Positions 9,540 through 22,589 of a DNA stretch of 64,000 nt are shown piece after piece. Under the pieces are notes generated by a model. It saw only the letters and a program-made list of their open reading frames with translations, made no database searches and was not told the origin of the DNA. How positions within the stretch are numbered: the first letter of the stretch is position 1; each line of letters starts with the position of its first letter. Source of the DNA: Brevipalpus yothersi (taxonomy: Eukaryota > Arthropoda > Arachnida > Trombidiformes > Tenuipalpidae). The stretch covers positions 1 through 64,000 of the forward strand of contig QZCP01000186.1 of assembly GCA_003956705.1 (NCBI GenBank), in the 5' to 3' direction. A program made the translations under genes and the position numbers.

Positions 9540-11830
9540 TCACCTGAGCTTCGTTCCGATAAACTCATTCTCTCAACAAAAAGACTCTCACACTTTCTCT
9601 CACACTTATTTTATTCACTCTCGAAGAACTTTTCAAGTCACTCCGTCACTTAATTCTAATCTTTACCTTGGTCAAATTTTTAACACCTCCTTTTTGCTGA
9701 TGGACTTGGTTGAGTTTATTCATATCATCACATCAGGACATGATCTAGATACATCAACTTCATTGATGCCAGAATGTTTCTACAATGATCGAAGGTTGAC
9801 AAACTCTAATAATATCAAGAAAATTTGTTTCATTTCTTGAACCTCGTATCTCTCGATCCACCGGATATAGGAGATGTTGATCTCATACGTCAGCTTTTTG
9901 TCAGTTTCCGATAGAACGAGGGTCGAATCTCTCTCACTCTTGATCTGTAAATGTATATCTTTAAATTCAAATTTTGTAAACCCAGCAAATGTACAAAAAA
10001 ATACATTTATGAGAAGATATCGGTATTCCCGGGCAAGAGCTATAGGTACATGAGGTGGGAAGCATGAAAACTTTTGTAAATATCCCATGAGCAGATTTGG
10101 GGTGGATTGATCAAGGTTAAAGGCGGTTTTCTGCCGGCTGCACTCTGCTGATTTAGCTCCTTGACGACTCCTCCCGAGAGTCTCACTGCTCTCTCTAGCT
10201 ATGTAAGGCCGAGCTCCATGCTATTTCAATCATTATTTCCCTTGGCATCACTTCTATCGAACCCAGGATTCAGTGCCTTTCCACTCTCCTCCAACGTCGG
10301 AATCTTTCGCCTCCAAAACTTTGCCTAATCAATGTTGACAATCTTTCTTCAATACAGGCCCCGGGCTTAGTTCCAAGGAACTCGTCGGTGACTAGTACCA
10401 GATATTAATTGTGCCATTTGTTGATGGTTGCGCTATAGATCTCCCCTGAGCTTCACCTGAATGAGTCCTAACACCATCATAAGAGACATTCTCTATCCAG
10501 GCAAGCATCAATCGTGTGTACGATGTTAGTGGCAAGTGATGGGCTTGGAGCCAACTCTTCTTCGCCGCCGATATTTCTTCCTCTATGCGAGGATGCCAAC
10601 TAGTCTTCTTTCGTGGACAACTATATCATTCAAAATTCTTTGCTCTGGGAAGAAGCACATATGCTTCTTATGAGTCCTGCAGGTATTTTCCCATGCGGGA
10701 GGCTCTGCTATATGGTCAAAGTGACAGCATTCCTCCAGTGCCTACAAACCTGATGCATATGGCTTTGTAGCATTAAGACGAATAAACATAACTTTTCGTC
10801 TCAAGAGATAGAGCTCCAATGACCTTCATTGTTAACAACCGCTGGGGGAGCTTCTTCAACTCTCTTGTGTCCTTTGGATTCACGCTAGAGGTCAGAGGGC
10901 GCCTTTCGAGCCACTCTTAGTCGCGAGACTTCATCTGCAATCTCATACGCTGCTTTTTGCTCAATCTATGCTCTTCCGTTTGTGTTTCATCACCAACTTG
11001 GGCCGGTGCTTCTTCCTCCATGATAATCAATTGATCTTACAGTATAAAGCTGATGTTTCCTTCATATGCTCATATTCACACTTGAACTGATCTGAGTCAG
11101 CTCGTTGATAGGGTTATTTCCATTTTGCTCCATGATTCGTCTACGTGCTAAACTCCTTGACTCATTTCAGTTTCTCAAGTTTCAACTTAAAGAATCACAA
11201 GACCAGAGCCCTGTTAGTGTTAACCAGTCAGCACCACGAGGAGGTAGGGATTTTATCTGACCGAGGAGTAGACTAATTATCACTATAGTGCCCGAGCCTA
11301 GCCCCCCATAAACACAAAATGTCACTATCATCAGAATGTCACTATCATTCACTCGAGCTAGGATCTATTATCTTATCCACGCTGGACAACGGCTCCTTCA
11401 TATCCATTTTCTCACCCACTGTCTAAACCCTCATACAACATAAAAGAAGATCTGGTTCTAATCTCACCCTAACTCTAGGCGTGGTGCCCTTTGCTCAGGT
11501 GGCACTTCACACCTAACTCACACCTTTCACACCCTCCGATGACTCCTCTATTCGAAAGGCTGGGCTCCAACTGATAATGCATGATGTGGCCTTATGGGTT
11601 TATGTACCCTTCAGTCAATGGCGGTACATGGCGGAGAAGTTAGCGGTGCATTAGAACAAAGCTCTTCCTTTATGAAAAATCCACTGTAAGTCCAAAGGGT
11701 GTGAGTTTAGTGTGTAGGGGAGTTCTCAGGGTATTTATTCAAAAACGTTCATCTCAAAACTTGATCTGGAGCTGAGGTGAACTCCAGTTTCGAGGGTTCT
11801 AGCATCATGGATAGGGAGGAACAAGTTAAC
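9540..11830. other. intergenic; flank repeat and a decayed element
   Basis: 9540-10080 is 3' flank shared in part with 39480-40020 and 45660-46150. 10100-11800 is less AT-rich and, on the minus strand, contains short open stretches broken by many stops, such as one starting MEEEAPAQVGDETQTEEHRL near 11020. It looks like an old retroelement, but no diagnostic domain was recognised. Confidence 0.35.
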
Positions 11831-12763
11831 TATTGATGTTACTGATTTTTTGTGATTATTTGATTCCGATTCGAATCATTCTTATATCTATTTGATTCCA
11901 TTTTGATCAAAATTCCATAGCTCTGGCACCGGTGAGTTCACCTGAGTGGATGTTAATGAATATATGAATCACTCGGTTTTGGATCAACTTCCTCTTCACC
12001 GAGGATAGAGAGTCATGATTCCTATTATCTCATCACTGAAGTGAGATACCCAAGTGCTATCACCAGTCTGGTTCAGACTTGGTTTTCTTGGGAAAATTCC
12101 TTCGATTTTTCACCAACTTCCACCAGAAGAAAGTTGATGGACTGTTGTTTATCTTATCTTATCAATGGAGTGAGATATTCAGCCGTTATCATGATTTTTG
12201 GGTCACTCTTTGTTCTCCAGAAAACGATTTTCATCATTTTTGACCATGTTCCATCTAAGAAATTTTTCCATAGCATGTCTTATCTTATCTTTTTATGATG
12301 AGGAATGCGCTGTACTACTAACATTTCTAGGTCAGAGCTTGTTTTTTTGCAAAGAAGATGAAGCATTTTTCACCGAAGTCCATCAACTCCCGATGCACGA
12401 GCCATAGCTTATCTTATTACACTCTTGATAAGAATTTTCATGATACCAGTCTAATCACGATACAATGACTTTTTGCTGGAATGGAAAAAAGGTCATATCT
12501 CCGAGAGTATCGGTCATAGAGAATTTTTATCTCGCTTTTTGGTTTTAAGAAAGTTAGGGCTTGGGCAGTTTTGGACATCGTCCTTTTTCCATACTCCAAC
12601 AAGATCTACCTGAGATCCGTTGATAAAGATACTGGGCTGAGGTTTTCATTCGAATCAGGAACTCTCATTGCACGGACACTTCCAGTTTCGATGGGAATAT
12701 TCTCCACAATCAAGCAAAGAGATTTTGGCAAGAAGAAGGAAAGAACAATCACCAAAAATGCCC

Positions 12764-13655
12764 ATTTTCGGCCCTAGCTCCGAAAGATTTGAGACCCATC
12801 CTATCTTATTCATTTTTTAATAAGAAACATGATTATACCATTTTCAACTCTTTGAGACTCCTCGTTCTTGAGATATGAGTGCCAACGTTTTGGAGCTTGA
12901 TTAGTCCACAAAATGTCTCAATCTCACCCGATTTTGATTGGACTTAGTTTTTCTGAAAGCTCAGAATAAATCAAATTGTTTGATAACAAGAATGATAAGA
13001 TAAAATCATGATTAGATAACAGAATGGAGGAAAACCACATTTCCTCCTATAACCGATCATATCTCCATGGTATAGCTCCGAACAATGATTTTTGGAGATG
13101 AATTGCTCATATCTCAAAAATGATACTAGTTAGCACCTCGGAACTTTCTCAGAATGCTCATCATCATTTGCACAAGCTGTGGTGTGAATTTCATCTTGTG
13201 GTCAGAGCATTTTGTTTACCATCGAGATAAGAGAACGCTTTTCAGTATAACAAAAAAAAAGTCCATTTTAAAAGCCTGAAACTCCTTGACAATCTTTATC
13301 ATAAGATTGACTAATTATGCTATCAGTTTGGTTATGGGGTAAGAGCGATTTGTGGAGATATGATCGGTTATAGGAGGAAATGTGGTTTTCCTCCATTCTG
13401 TTATCTAATCATGATTTTATCTTATCATTCTTGTTATCAAACAATTTGATTTATTCTGAGCTTTCAGAAAAACTAAGTCCAATCAAAATCGGGTGAGATT
13501 GAGACATTTTGTGGACTAATCAAGCTCCAAAACGTTGGCACTCATATCTCAAGAACGAGAAGTCTCAAAGAGTTGAAAATGGTATAATCATGTTCCTTAT
13601 TAAAAAATGAATAAGATAAGATGGGTCTCAAATCTTTCGGAGCTAGGGCCGAAAT
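12764..13655. repeat. foldback element, arms of about 304 bp
   Basis: Left arm 12764-13067 and right arm 13353-13655 are nearly perfect inverted copies around a 285-bp spacer. The arms begin CATTTTCGGCCCTAGCTCC. No ORF. A diverged single arm of the same family lies near 37040-37330. Probably a MITE-like or foldback transposon. Confidence 0.9.
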
Positions 13656-14635
13656 GGTGACTATTCTTCCAGAGAAGATCAAGGTGGGTATCTTGGCAGA
13701 TGAAATTTCGATAATTGAAGAGTCTAGTTGACTGGTTCAATGTTGGGCATGATCCTCAACTGAAAACTTCGGAGTTCTTGGATTTTCTGAAGGAGAAAAG
13801 ATTGCTCGATGACCCTAAATACATTTTCTTCGAATCGAAATGGGGGGGGAGCCTTCGAGATTCTCAACATTGCAATGGATAATATCGAAGGAGAAGAGAT
13901 GCTCACTCAGCAGGATACATTTATTCATGTATTCTAACAATATGTATTACTTGTCAATGTTGATATGGGAGAGAATATTGCTTACTTGCTCTTACTTTTT
14001 GCTCAGCTTTGCTCATTACTTCGAGTGAGTGCTCACAAAAATCAATGTTCGTTTTGTTTGAATAAAAACATTTCACAAACCTAGAATATATCATTCTTGT
14101 GACATCTCATGTGTAATAAGGATCTCTGATCAAATCTAATATGGGCTTTTTTTCAACCTGTACTGAGAGTGAACAAAATCAAAAAGGAAAATCTCTTGAT
14201 AAACGGAAAATTGATAATCCCCATGGTAATGAAGAAACGATTGCATGCTATGGTTCGTTGATAAGAGTTATTAATATTCTGACTGATAAGCTAATCAATA
14301 TCAACAAAGGTCTGGAAAGAGAAAATCAATCGCCACGGTTCGTGCCTGCAGAGAATCGAAGGAGCATCTCATTCCCTTTCAAGATTTTTGTTTGATTTTT
14401 ATCGGATTTTTGTGCCAATTTTTGCTTTTCTTGATCATTTCTCAACAGATCATACCCCCACCTGCCTCTCGAGAGATTTCTCAAGAAGAGGGGAGAGAAT
14501 CTGTCAGGCTTCCAGATATCCCTCATGAGGAATAGCCAATTGTAGTGAGTAACATACCAATGCATAACTATGGGATCGTCGATCTCTTTCGATCTTATCA
14601 TTCATCTATCATATCTTTTCTCGGGGAACGTAAAC
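13656..14635. other. intergenic, no gene recognised
   Basis: Only short ORFs without recognisable features. Confidence 0.4.
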
Positions 14636-15293
14636 ATGGTGGAAGCGTGCAGTGGTGATCATCCCGTGGGTGCTGTTATCCAGCGAGTTTGGGCTTCCCA
14701 TCCTGATGATTAGAAATGGTATCGAGCCAACCTAATCAGGCATCAGGACTTATTCTACTTCAATGAAGAAATGGATTGTTCTGATTCAGAGCCTGAAGAA
14801 GATGTAAATTGCTCCTTGATAGCCTTCTTATAGTTCCCCTTATTTTCCATGATATTTGTCAGCTCTAATCCATCTTTTCTGTTTGCAGATTGATATTATC
14901 GACACTCAAAAGCATTTCTGGGCTAACAGGGAGCCGAAACAATCAGCGCTCACAGAAGCAGAGCGGAAAAGAAAGACGGATAAGAACCTACAAACAGCCT
15001 GCCGTCTTTGCTGCAAAAATTTCTCTAGAGAGGGTGATTCCAATGTCCACGAGAGAAAATGCGATGCTCCTGAAGGTCTCGGACATGTTCGTGGCGAAAT
15101 ATGTCCTAGGGACTGTGCTAGACGACAGCCATGGATAGCCATGGGTAGATGCTCCAGGGAAAACTTCAAATCCGAAGCCTCGGGATCCTCCAACTCCACC
15201 CCCCAACTAGAGCCAGTGCTCTGGCATCAAAGAACCATTTTTTGGGAGCTCCCCCTTGAGCCATCATTTGTGGATTTTTTCATTTTCTCATAA
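14636..15293 (+). pseudogene. C2H2-type zinc finger protein, paralogue of the MULE accessory protein
   Basis: Two exons (14636-14803 and 14889-15293) joined by an 85-bp GT-AG intron give one frame of about 190 residues, interrupted by one TAG near 14714. The second exon has a Lys/Arg/Glu-rich stretch, then CRLCCKNFSREGDSNVHER and further Cys residues, matching the spacing of the protein at 5984-7029. It stands next to a pogo-like transposase relic rather than a MULE. Function unknown. Confidence 0.6.
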
Positions 15294-15299
15294 ATAAAA

Positions 15300-16980
15300 T
15301 CAAATGTTCTGATCGAAATTAATTTTCATTGCATTCCCCATTACTTGAACTACCTCCATGAGATGAAGAAACTTCTTCGTGCAATGGACTAACCTAAGGT
15401 CCATCAGATGGTCTCTTCTTTTTCTCAATTCAGTTGAGCCGTCTTTGAAGATCAATTTTTCTCCTGGTGCCTCGAGAGTCACACGCATCGGATATCTGTC
15501 TAGAGCTTGCTTTTCCCAATGGAACAATCGTTGGCTTCATCGCAGCGATGAGGTTTCTCATCGTTTCTGATCCCTTCGTTAGCAGAACATAAACCAAGGC
15601 AATCTGAAACTTGCTTGAGAAGTAGCTCCTTCTGCTGAATCCCATCTTGACTATGAGAGTAACTTCTCATGGGTAGTATAACCTCAGCTTCGATATTTCG
15701 GTCGCCCTCTTGATCTATCATGAGTTCTCCTTCTTGATATTCAGTTGATTGGGCTCCTTCTGTACCTTGAGGCTTAATTACAATATAATGGATATGTTTG
15801 TAGAGATTTCCTTTGATACAATTGTCGAAGCATGCTTATTCAGCTTGATTCATCTCTGCAAGTGATGGGAAACTTTCAACACTTATCCTGAAACCTACTT
15901 TCTTCCATGCATACAGGGACATAGGCTTGAAATTTTTGCTTGGAATTGATTCGAAATAAGTGAATGCAACTTGAGAATAGACTCACCAGTATGCAGCTTA
16001 ACAGAAGTCTCATCCCCGATAACTCTTCCAGTAGAGCACTCCATGAAGTCTCTCCATTGATGAAAGTAATCTGTGTCTAATGGCTGCATCATTGATGTTG
16101 CTGGTTTTGGGATATAGTAGCTATATTTTTTTATCCTCCAAGCTGGGAATGGAAGGACTTCCCAGGCCCGACCAAGAGTCAAGAAGTAAGCATATTTTAA
16201 TATCCGCTTAACGATAGATGATATCGGGAGCAAATCTTCATGATCGCTGTTGAAAGTTTGACTGATTTTGAGCAAGTAATGTATAGACTGGAGCCGGATT
16301 GGTCAATGTTCAAGATTTGATAAGACTCGAAATGAGGCATGGGGTTCTTGTTGAACTCAATGAGAAATGCGATACCTTCATTTTCGATCTCCAGGATCAA
16401 TCGCTCTTGGGCACGAGCTGTAAACTTCTTCATTCTACTCTCAATTCTATCCGTCTGCTTGGAAGTACGGATTCAATTTTCACTCGCTTTGAATGATGAT
16501 AAGTTTACGAACTTTTTGACAAGCCCAAAAGCGGAGGTCCCTGTCATGAATTTGATACATATGTGTCCTCGCATGGACAAACTTATCAATTGTATAGCAT
16601 GCGATAGCATGGAATTTCATTCTAACAGTGCCACATTGATCCACATATTTTTGAATCATGTCAAATAAGAGTCCCACTTCACTCTGGGAAAATTGTGTTG
16701 AATCACTCTGAATGCACCTTCCTGCTTGGCTTTGAGAACTCTCTCCATGTAGTCCACTTCAAAAATCTCGTTTCTTGAATGCTGGTAAGGCTCGAAAGCT
16801 TAAATTACTTCCTCTCCCTCTGGCTTGATGAGAAGTAATTCCTCCTTTTGCTCGAAATCGAGATCAACTGCAGTGTCAACACTTTCAATTGAATCAATCA
16901 ATCGTTTTGCGAGTGGCTTCTCACGTCTAGTAGCTTCACGAGATGTGGACTGGCGCTGCAAAAATACACCACTGAAGAAA
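15300..16980 (-). pseudogene. pogo/Tigger-like DDE transposase relic
   Basis: Minus-strand fragments include ILNIDQSG (near 16300), equivalent to the first catalytic Asp motif of this DDE family, and a later piece with MMQPLD followed by QWRDFM and a LHSLISNQF motif (15895-16275), typical of the C-terminal part. Many stops and frame changes separate them, so it is dead. The family call rests on motif memory; the D-Q-S-G and M-Q-P-L-D signatures are the evidence. Confidence 0.65.
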
Positions 16981-17719
16981 TAAACTCATGAACTTTACCT
17001 TTGCTGATTGGCATCTTGAAACAGAGATTCAACTTTCCTTAACAATTTTTTCTCTGCAACTACTCTTATAATCTGAATCAATTTGATTGTTGAAAGGTGA
17101 GAGAAATTAATATTCACTCATTTATAGCATACTGATGGATAAAACCTCGAATGATTATCAGCGAAGAACACTCGGGCACTTCTAGTTTAAAATTTCCGGA
17201 ATTTGTTTAGATTTTGGTTGAAGATGTTATGGAATCTTATTTGGATTGGGGAAAAATTTTATTCTCTTATTGACACTCTCACGCAGTTTGCATTCTGATC
17301 CCCAATTTATTCGATTAGGGGAGCCTTACTCGGTATAATATCTACAAGGACTTGGAGGCAGTTTTCGTTTTTGTGCAATCATTTTTGATCCATGTTTGGG
17401 TGACTTTTTGAAAATTGGCTCATTTTCAGATTCATCTCAGTTTATCTGGCAATACTAAAAAACTCATCCATGGTGAATGGTTTAATGGTTGTGAAGAAAG
17501 AGGAGAGAAAGGGAGGAAGACCGTCAGTTACGAGAGTAACGATCTGGTTTCCGCTCAAATCAGCATTTTATCCCAATTCACGCTTCCGCTCGAAGTAGCT
17601 TTTGATTCCGCGATTTGGATCATATTTTAGTCTACAAAATTCAATGAGGGGATCAAGCAGCTTGATATCAAATCGGTGTACGAACATGTTGTAATCTCAT
17701 CATATTGGATGTTCTCATT

Positions 17720-17998
17720 CTATTGAAAGATTGTTATGTACCATTTGGCCACTTCTTCATTGAGAAAATTTCTTTGCATGGAAAATTTGTCCGTTTCCGA
17801 CCAGATCCTTCGAAAAGCTAGCATATCAAATCTGTGGAGCCAATTGACAACCAAAATTTCGCTCTGATCACCACTGAACTCTTTTATGGTGGTCTGATTA
17901 TCATAACTGGCAGAAAAATTGCTTATATTATTGTTTATATTATTGTTGTTGTGGCTCGCAATTTTGGGTTGAGGCACTGGTGGCTGAAAAATTGTCAT
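17720..17998 (-). pseudogene. retrotransposon Gag-like fragment
   Basis: An open 92-residue segment with EFSGD...VVNWLHRFDMLA...W...DKFSMQRNFLNEEVAKWY resembles the capsid region of LTR-retrotransposon Gag (a conserved Trp, then a hydrophobic helix ending A-x-WY). A Pro/Asn-rich stretch precedes it. No pol or LTR found nearby. Confidence 0.55.
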
Positions 17999-18303
17999 CC
18001 AAATTGTTGGCTCTTGGTTTGGAAGAGTTTTGGAGGCTATAGCGTTTACTCATTTTACTTGAGCTTGGTAATGATTTCACAATGGAAAAAGAGGCAAAGG
18101 ATTACGAGAGAGAGAGAGATCCGAATTTCAGTAAAAGAGAAAGAGAAAGTTGATGACGGAGATTTTATAATCATTCAATAGAAATGTGCACGATAAACAC
18201 ATTTACACACATGTTTATTTGCTTTCAATATTCGAAATATTGTTTAAGGTTTTGATAAAATTCAAGAAATATTGTTGCTGATGATATTATACCCTGAGCT
18301 AAA

Positions 18304-19367
18304 ATGTTGTTTTTTCTTTCTTCTTTCGGGATCCAGGAGGTGGGAAGTTTCTTCTTACAAACAAGACCACAGTCCCGCTTTTTGGCTCAAAAGTATTGTG
18401 AAAGGCCCAATAGCATGAGTTCAATGACACTATACTATTTTGCCCAGTTCATTTACACTGATGGATCAGGACAGTCCAAACATAGAGCAAAAGCAGCTAT
18501 TGTTCGTGTTTCTCCACAACTAAAGTTAACAGAAGATAGAAAGAATGATGAGAAGTATTACTTCCAACAGTGTGTGCTGAATTGTGCATTTCGCCCTCAA
18601 CTTTTCAGTCTACTGCTTAGCATCTATGAGAAAGTATCTTGACAAGCACTATATACGCATCTGAGCATTCAAAGTCGTGAGGAGCTTGACTTTCCTGTTT
18701 ATGATGATCTTTTCATTGAACTTCCCCATGGTCATGATGAGATAGTTGAGCCTTACATGGCGAACGCTGCAGCTGAGCCAATCATCATTGGAGTAGATAT
18801 TGGTTTCAGATTAATGGATCTATCACATGAATGGGAAACAGTTGACAGCTCATCAATTGGCCGAGTCAGAACTTTCTCTCACACATTCAAACAGAGAGGA
18901 AACCCAAACGCTAGGCAGCAAAGTCCATCTCAATTGTGATTCAGTCCGGATCGAGAGCGAGTACTCAGAATACTTGATTCACAGTTTTAGAATTTACAAA
19001 ATAGAGATCGAAATGCTAGAGTCACGAGACAGAGTCATGATTCTCGAATAAAAAGGGTGGCGATTCAATATGAAGCTGGCTCAGGCAAAAGTACTCTCAT
19101 CATGGAAATAATCGCGAGAGTGCAGTGACAATTTGGCGATAAAAGTATCATCATCTGTGCCCCTACTGAAGTAGCTGCTAACAATATCAGAGGTAACACG
19201 ATCCATTCTACTCTCCGCATATCAATATCTTATTTCCTACAATCTCTGAATGGTGAGCGTCACATGGAGTTTCAGCAAATGTATCGCTGCGTCAAATATC
19301 TGATAGTTGATAGAACATCCATGGTTAGAGGCAAACTGTTTTGGGAGGTTGATGAAAGAAGTGTAAG
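18304..19367 (+). pseudogene. Helitron/PIF1-type helicase, 5' part
   Basis: Pieces in changing frames: NSMSSMTLYYFAQF and AAIVRVSP, typical of the region before the helicase in Helitron/PIF1-like proteins; then AGSGKSTLIMEII (Walker A, near 19080), APTEVAANNIRGNTIHS and YLIVDRTSMV (Walker B region, Asp-Glu changed to Asp-Arg). The sequence breaks off at 19367, where a GTAAG direct repeat marks an insertion. It continues at 20474 and 22895. Confidence 0.8.
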
Positions 19368-20468
19368 AGGGTAGGGTGTGAAGAGTGAAACGAAATAAAA
19401 ATACATCATAAGTCTCAGGGGTCCTCTGGCATAGGACGATAAATAAAGTTTAATTAAATCAGGCTTAAAAACATGTATTCAGCGGAATAGAAGTGCCTTT
19501 ATTAGTGGCCGGTAATATGAAGGTATAACAGTCAGGGTCTCTACCGGTGAAGAACCTTGTAGACCCAGAAAAAGGGAAAGACTAATTGGTAGGTAGAGAG
19601 AGGCTAATCTTGCTATTGACTCGGAGTAGAGCTCAGCTAAGTTGGGCAGCATAACTAGCTGCCCATCAAGAGGTAGAGGCTATCGAAGAAGGGTTTTGGG
19701 GTATACTAAAGGGAAAATCTTCTAGCAAGGATATGGAACCATACTCCAACAGTGGGGTACCGGTCCCTAGGGTAAGCAGGGTCACTCTCCAATGCACTCC
19801 AACAGTGGGGTGCCAAGGAGAGGAGTCAACGCTTACCTTTATGGTTCGAAGGCAAGTTGAAGACTGATTTGGCTGGGGAATGGTGCGGCCTTATATACTC
19901 TTTAGAGAGGAAATCAGTGAGCAAGCGGGAGATATAATTGCCCATACATGGCGATCTGTAGGTGGTATCACCCAAAAGGGATGCCCATCTGACATGCTAA
20001 TGATCTTTTCATCCTGTAAATGTAATCAGGATCCTATGATTAATAGTAACAGATCACCGGACGCGAGCAATTATATTGCACTACCAAAGCCATGCATTTT
20101 CTTTGGCAATTTCCCTTTCGCATGATCACGTGTTAATCACGCTAGCCATCACCGCTCGCTATCGAACGCGGTCATGGCTTCCGCATCCTGTGCCAGCATC
20201 AACCCTTTCCCATAATGAGGATGTAATCCTCATCATGGGAATCATAATTAACTTTTCCCTTCTCTCTATCTCTCTTGTTATCTCTCTCTCATGGTCACTC
20301 TCTCTCTCTCTTTCTCTCTTCCAACTCTCACTCTCTCTTCCTCTTACCATTGCCAGAGTGCGGTTGTTGTTGGGTGCGGTTATCTTCTTTGTGTTGGTCG
20401 TTCAAATGGAACACCTTTGTAGATTTATTTAAATTGTGCTTTGTAGGCCATGTTGGCCCATCAAAAGG
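19368..20468. mobile_element. 1.1-kb insertion in the helicase gene
   Basis: A block flanked by GTAAG at 19363-19367 and 20469-20473; helicase coding stops on one side and resumes on the other. It contains no ORF of note, a repeated ACTCCAACAGTGGGGT motif (near 19742 and 19796) and a CT-rich tract. It could be a solo LTR or non-autonomous element; no terminal inverted repeat is clear. Confidence 0.65.
20260..20345. repeat. CT-rich low-complexity tract
   Basis: Imperfect (CT)n with interruptions. Confidence 0.85.
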
Positions 20469-20473
20469 GTAAG

Positions 20474-20606
20474 TTTACCTGCCTCATCACAGAAGTCCTG
20501 AAATTCACCTCACACATGATGATGAATTTTTTGGTGGTCTACACGTTTTTTTCTTCGGTGATTTTCGACAGCTACCACAGGTAAAAGACGCTGCTTTGTA
20601 TAGTAG
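20474..20606 (+). pseudogene. helicase fragment between two insertions
   Basis: The frame reads DDEFFGGLHVFFFGDFRQLP and then QVKDAALYS: helicase motif III region of the PIF1/Helitron family. It is bounded by the 19.37-20.47 kb insertion and by the LTR at 20607. Confidence 0.85.
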
Positions 20607-20746
20607 TGAAACATGAAAAACTGGATTCCTGAAGGGGGGACAAAGTGTAAAACTTGATTGCAAAATAGTTAGTTGAGTACGAACATTTGAACAGTTCAGT
20701 TCAGTTAAAATAAAATTATTAATCGTTAAGAAAGATACTGTTTCCA
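20607..20746 (+). repeat. left LTR
   Basis: TG...CA ends; differs from the right copy at only about ten positions. Confidence 0.85.
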
Positions 20747-20905
20747 AATGGTGACCCGAACGTGATCATTAGTAGTTGTTTGTCAAATAGTTAAATTATC
20801 TACAATAGATACTATAATGAGATTTTGGAGTTTGATTTCGAGGTGCATAAAATCGTTCATTTCAATTTCAGTAAAGCACCCGTAGATTCAAATTAAAGAA
20901 AAGAA

Positions 20906-21190
20906 ATGTCTGATCACGTACAATACGTAAAAAACTTGATAATGCCCGAAAATTGGGAAGACATATGGGATGAAACACCTAATAATCATGAAGAAGTGCC
21001 AATAGAAATAGATTGGGATGCACTTGGAACAATTGAAACAACCATGGTTAATGAAGGAGTTCCAATGGAGGAAGATTGGGATGCGCTTGGAGAGAATGCA
21101 TTATCTCGGCACCTGAAACATTTGCCTTATCAATCCGAAAAACAAAAAAGAAGAATTGCTAGGATGTGCGCTAAATATAAATATATGTAG
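20906..21190 (+). CDS. acidic N-terminal ORF of the LTR element
   Basis: 94 residues from an ATG about 160 bp after the LTR. It contains a near-duplicated segment (VPIEIDWDALG and VPMEEDWDALG) and a basic end (KQKRRIARMCAKYK). No recognised domain. By position it is the start of a Gag-like protein; the frame is lost downstream. Confidence 0.5.
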   Translation: MSDHVQYVKNLIMPENWEDIWDETPNNHEEVPIEIDWDALGTIETTMVNEGVPMEEDWDALGENALSRHLKHLPYQSEKQKRRIARMCAKYKYM

Positions 21191-21509
21191 AACAATACCA
21201 TTTCCTCAACAAATCAACTCGAGAGCTCAAGAACCTGAGGCTGGACCGTCATCATCATCAATAACCAGAGAAAAACCAAACGTGAACATATCGAATGCGT
21301 TATACAATCCGAAGATGAGATGTCTCTTAATAATAAAGAAACATCATAAAGAATTCGTCAACAGCTATGGAGCACCAGGAAAGGAGAAAAACATCGCCTC
21401 CCACTCTATAATTTTTTCATTGAAGGAACAGAAGTTGAATCTGATCTGGCTAGTGAAGGATTTTACGAAGGGATATTTTGGAAAAAATTCCAAGACTACA
21501 CTGTACTAT

Positions 21510-21612
21510 TTTCTACAGGGAAGGACATGAAAGATCAACATGTGAGAATTGTGCTTGGTGTTTGGAAATTGGTCACAAAAAGTTCGAGTGTCGAAAACTA
21601 CCTCCTCGATAG
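21510..21612 (+). pseudogene. CCHC zinc knuckle of the LTR element
   Basis: Just before a stop codon the frame reads CAWCLEIGHKKFEC, a C-x2-C-x4-H-x4-C knuckle as in retroelement nucleocapsids. Preceding Gag sequence is in another frame, so at least one frameshift is present. Confidence 0.7.
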
Positions 21613-21799
21613 AGAGTTCAGATGATCTTTCTTGCTGAAAAAAGATCAAAAGGATTCAAAACAATGGAATCATCTTAACCCATCCCTTTGGAACAGAAAT
21701 CCGAAGAGGAAATAAAATTGAAAAAAGAAGAGACTAGCCGACAATAAACGAAAAAGTCTCAAGAGACAAAAGTTTTCCAAAGGAAAGGTCGGAAGGAAA

Positions 21800-22300
21800 C
21801 CCTGGTTCCAAATTCCAGAAAGTGAGAAAGTGTCACTATTGTCGAGTCTAATTCCCATTGGACCAGCAAATGATAGAAAAATAACATTAACGTTGGATGT
21901 AGAAGGCGGGGGACAATTTGGTGCATCCAATGTACATCTATCCGGTCAGTGTGGTCAACATCGACCACGGACTATGTTATTTGAAGTAATCAGACCCCCA
22001 GTTTTGAGAAAGTACGGCCTCAACACTCGGATATCAGGGATTCAAGCACATGACTTGTTCTATGGTGATCAAGAAGAAATCGTTAAAGATAAAATTCTGA
22101 AAATGATAAAGGATCATAGAATCGTATGTCATGGTTCTGGTGATCTGCCTAGTCTTGGAATAACAGATGTCGATATAAGAAATAATTCAATTCAAGTAGT
22201 TAACACACAAAACTTATGGGGAAAATCACACAATTGGATTATCTCTACATGATGCCTTCTGGTATGGTGGAAGATTGCTCTAGAGAGAGGGTTACCAGAG
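21800..22300 (+). pseudogene. DEDD-type 3'-5' exonuclease domain inside the LTR element
   Basis: An open frame (to 22252) reads LDVEGGG (Asp-x-Glu, motif I), then a segment resembling the strand-turn-strand of the fold, TRISGIQAHDL, and VCHGSGDLPSLGI (motif II Asp). After a frame change near 22235, LHDAFWYGGRLL offers the last Asp (motif III). Order and spacing resemble the REXO4/ISG20 group of RNA/DNA exonucleases. LTR retroelements normally encode no such domain. It may be a captured host gene. The domain call is by motif reading only. Confidence 0.6.
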
Positions 22301-22589
22301 AACTTCCCCAATAAATGGTCACTCCCCTGAAAGAGACAGTCGGCTAACACTACTGATCTATCGCAAATATCATATGATAAAAGAAAAATTTGGTATTATT
22401 CCGAGTGCATCTGAATTACGAAGAGCAAATTTTGGGTATAATTATACCCAATGGCTGAAAGATCATGCTCTACAAGATCCAGATTATCATTTCTAATTAC
22501 CTCCAAATATACCGGATATACTCAAGTTAACTCACTGAAGGGTTACTTATTAGATTTACTTATTGATATTGCTATTACTTATACTAAAC

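Noticed and set aside
9780..10088. 102-codon minus-strand ORF
   Set aside because: It lies in the protease 3' flank repeat, where other copies do not keep the frame.
20159..20350. Arg/Glu-rich minus-strand ORF
   Set aside because: Translation of the CT-rich tract.
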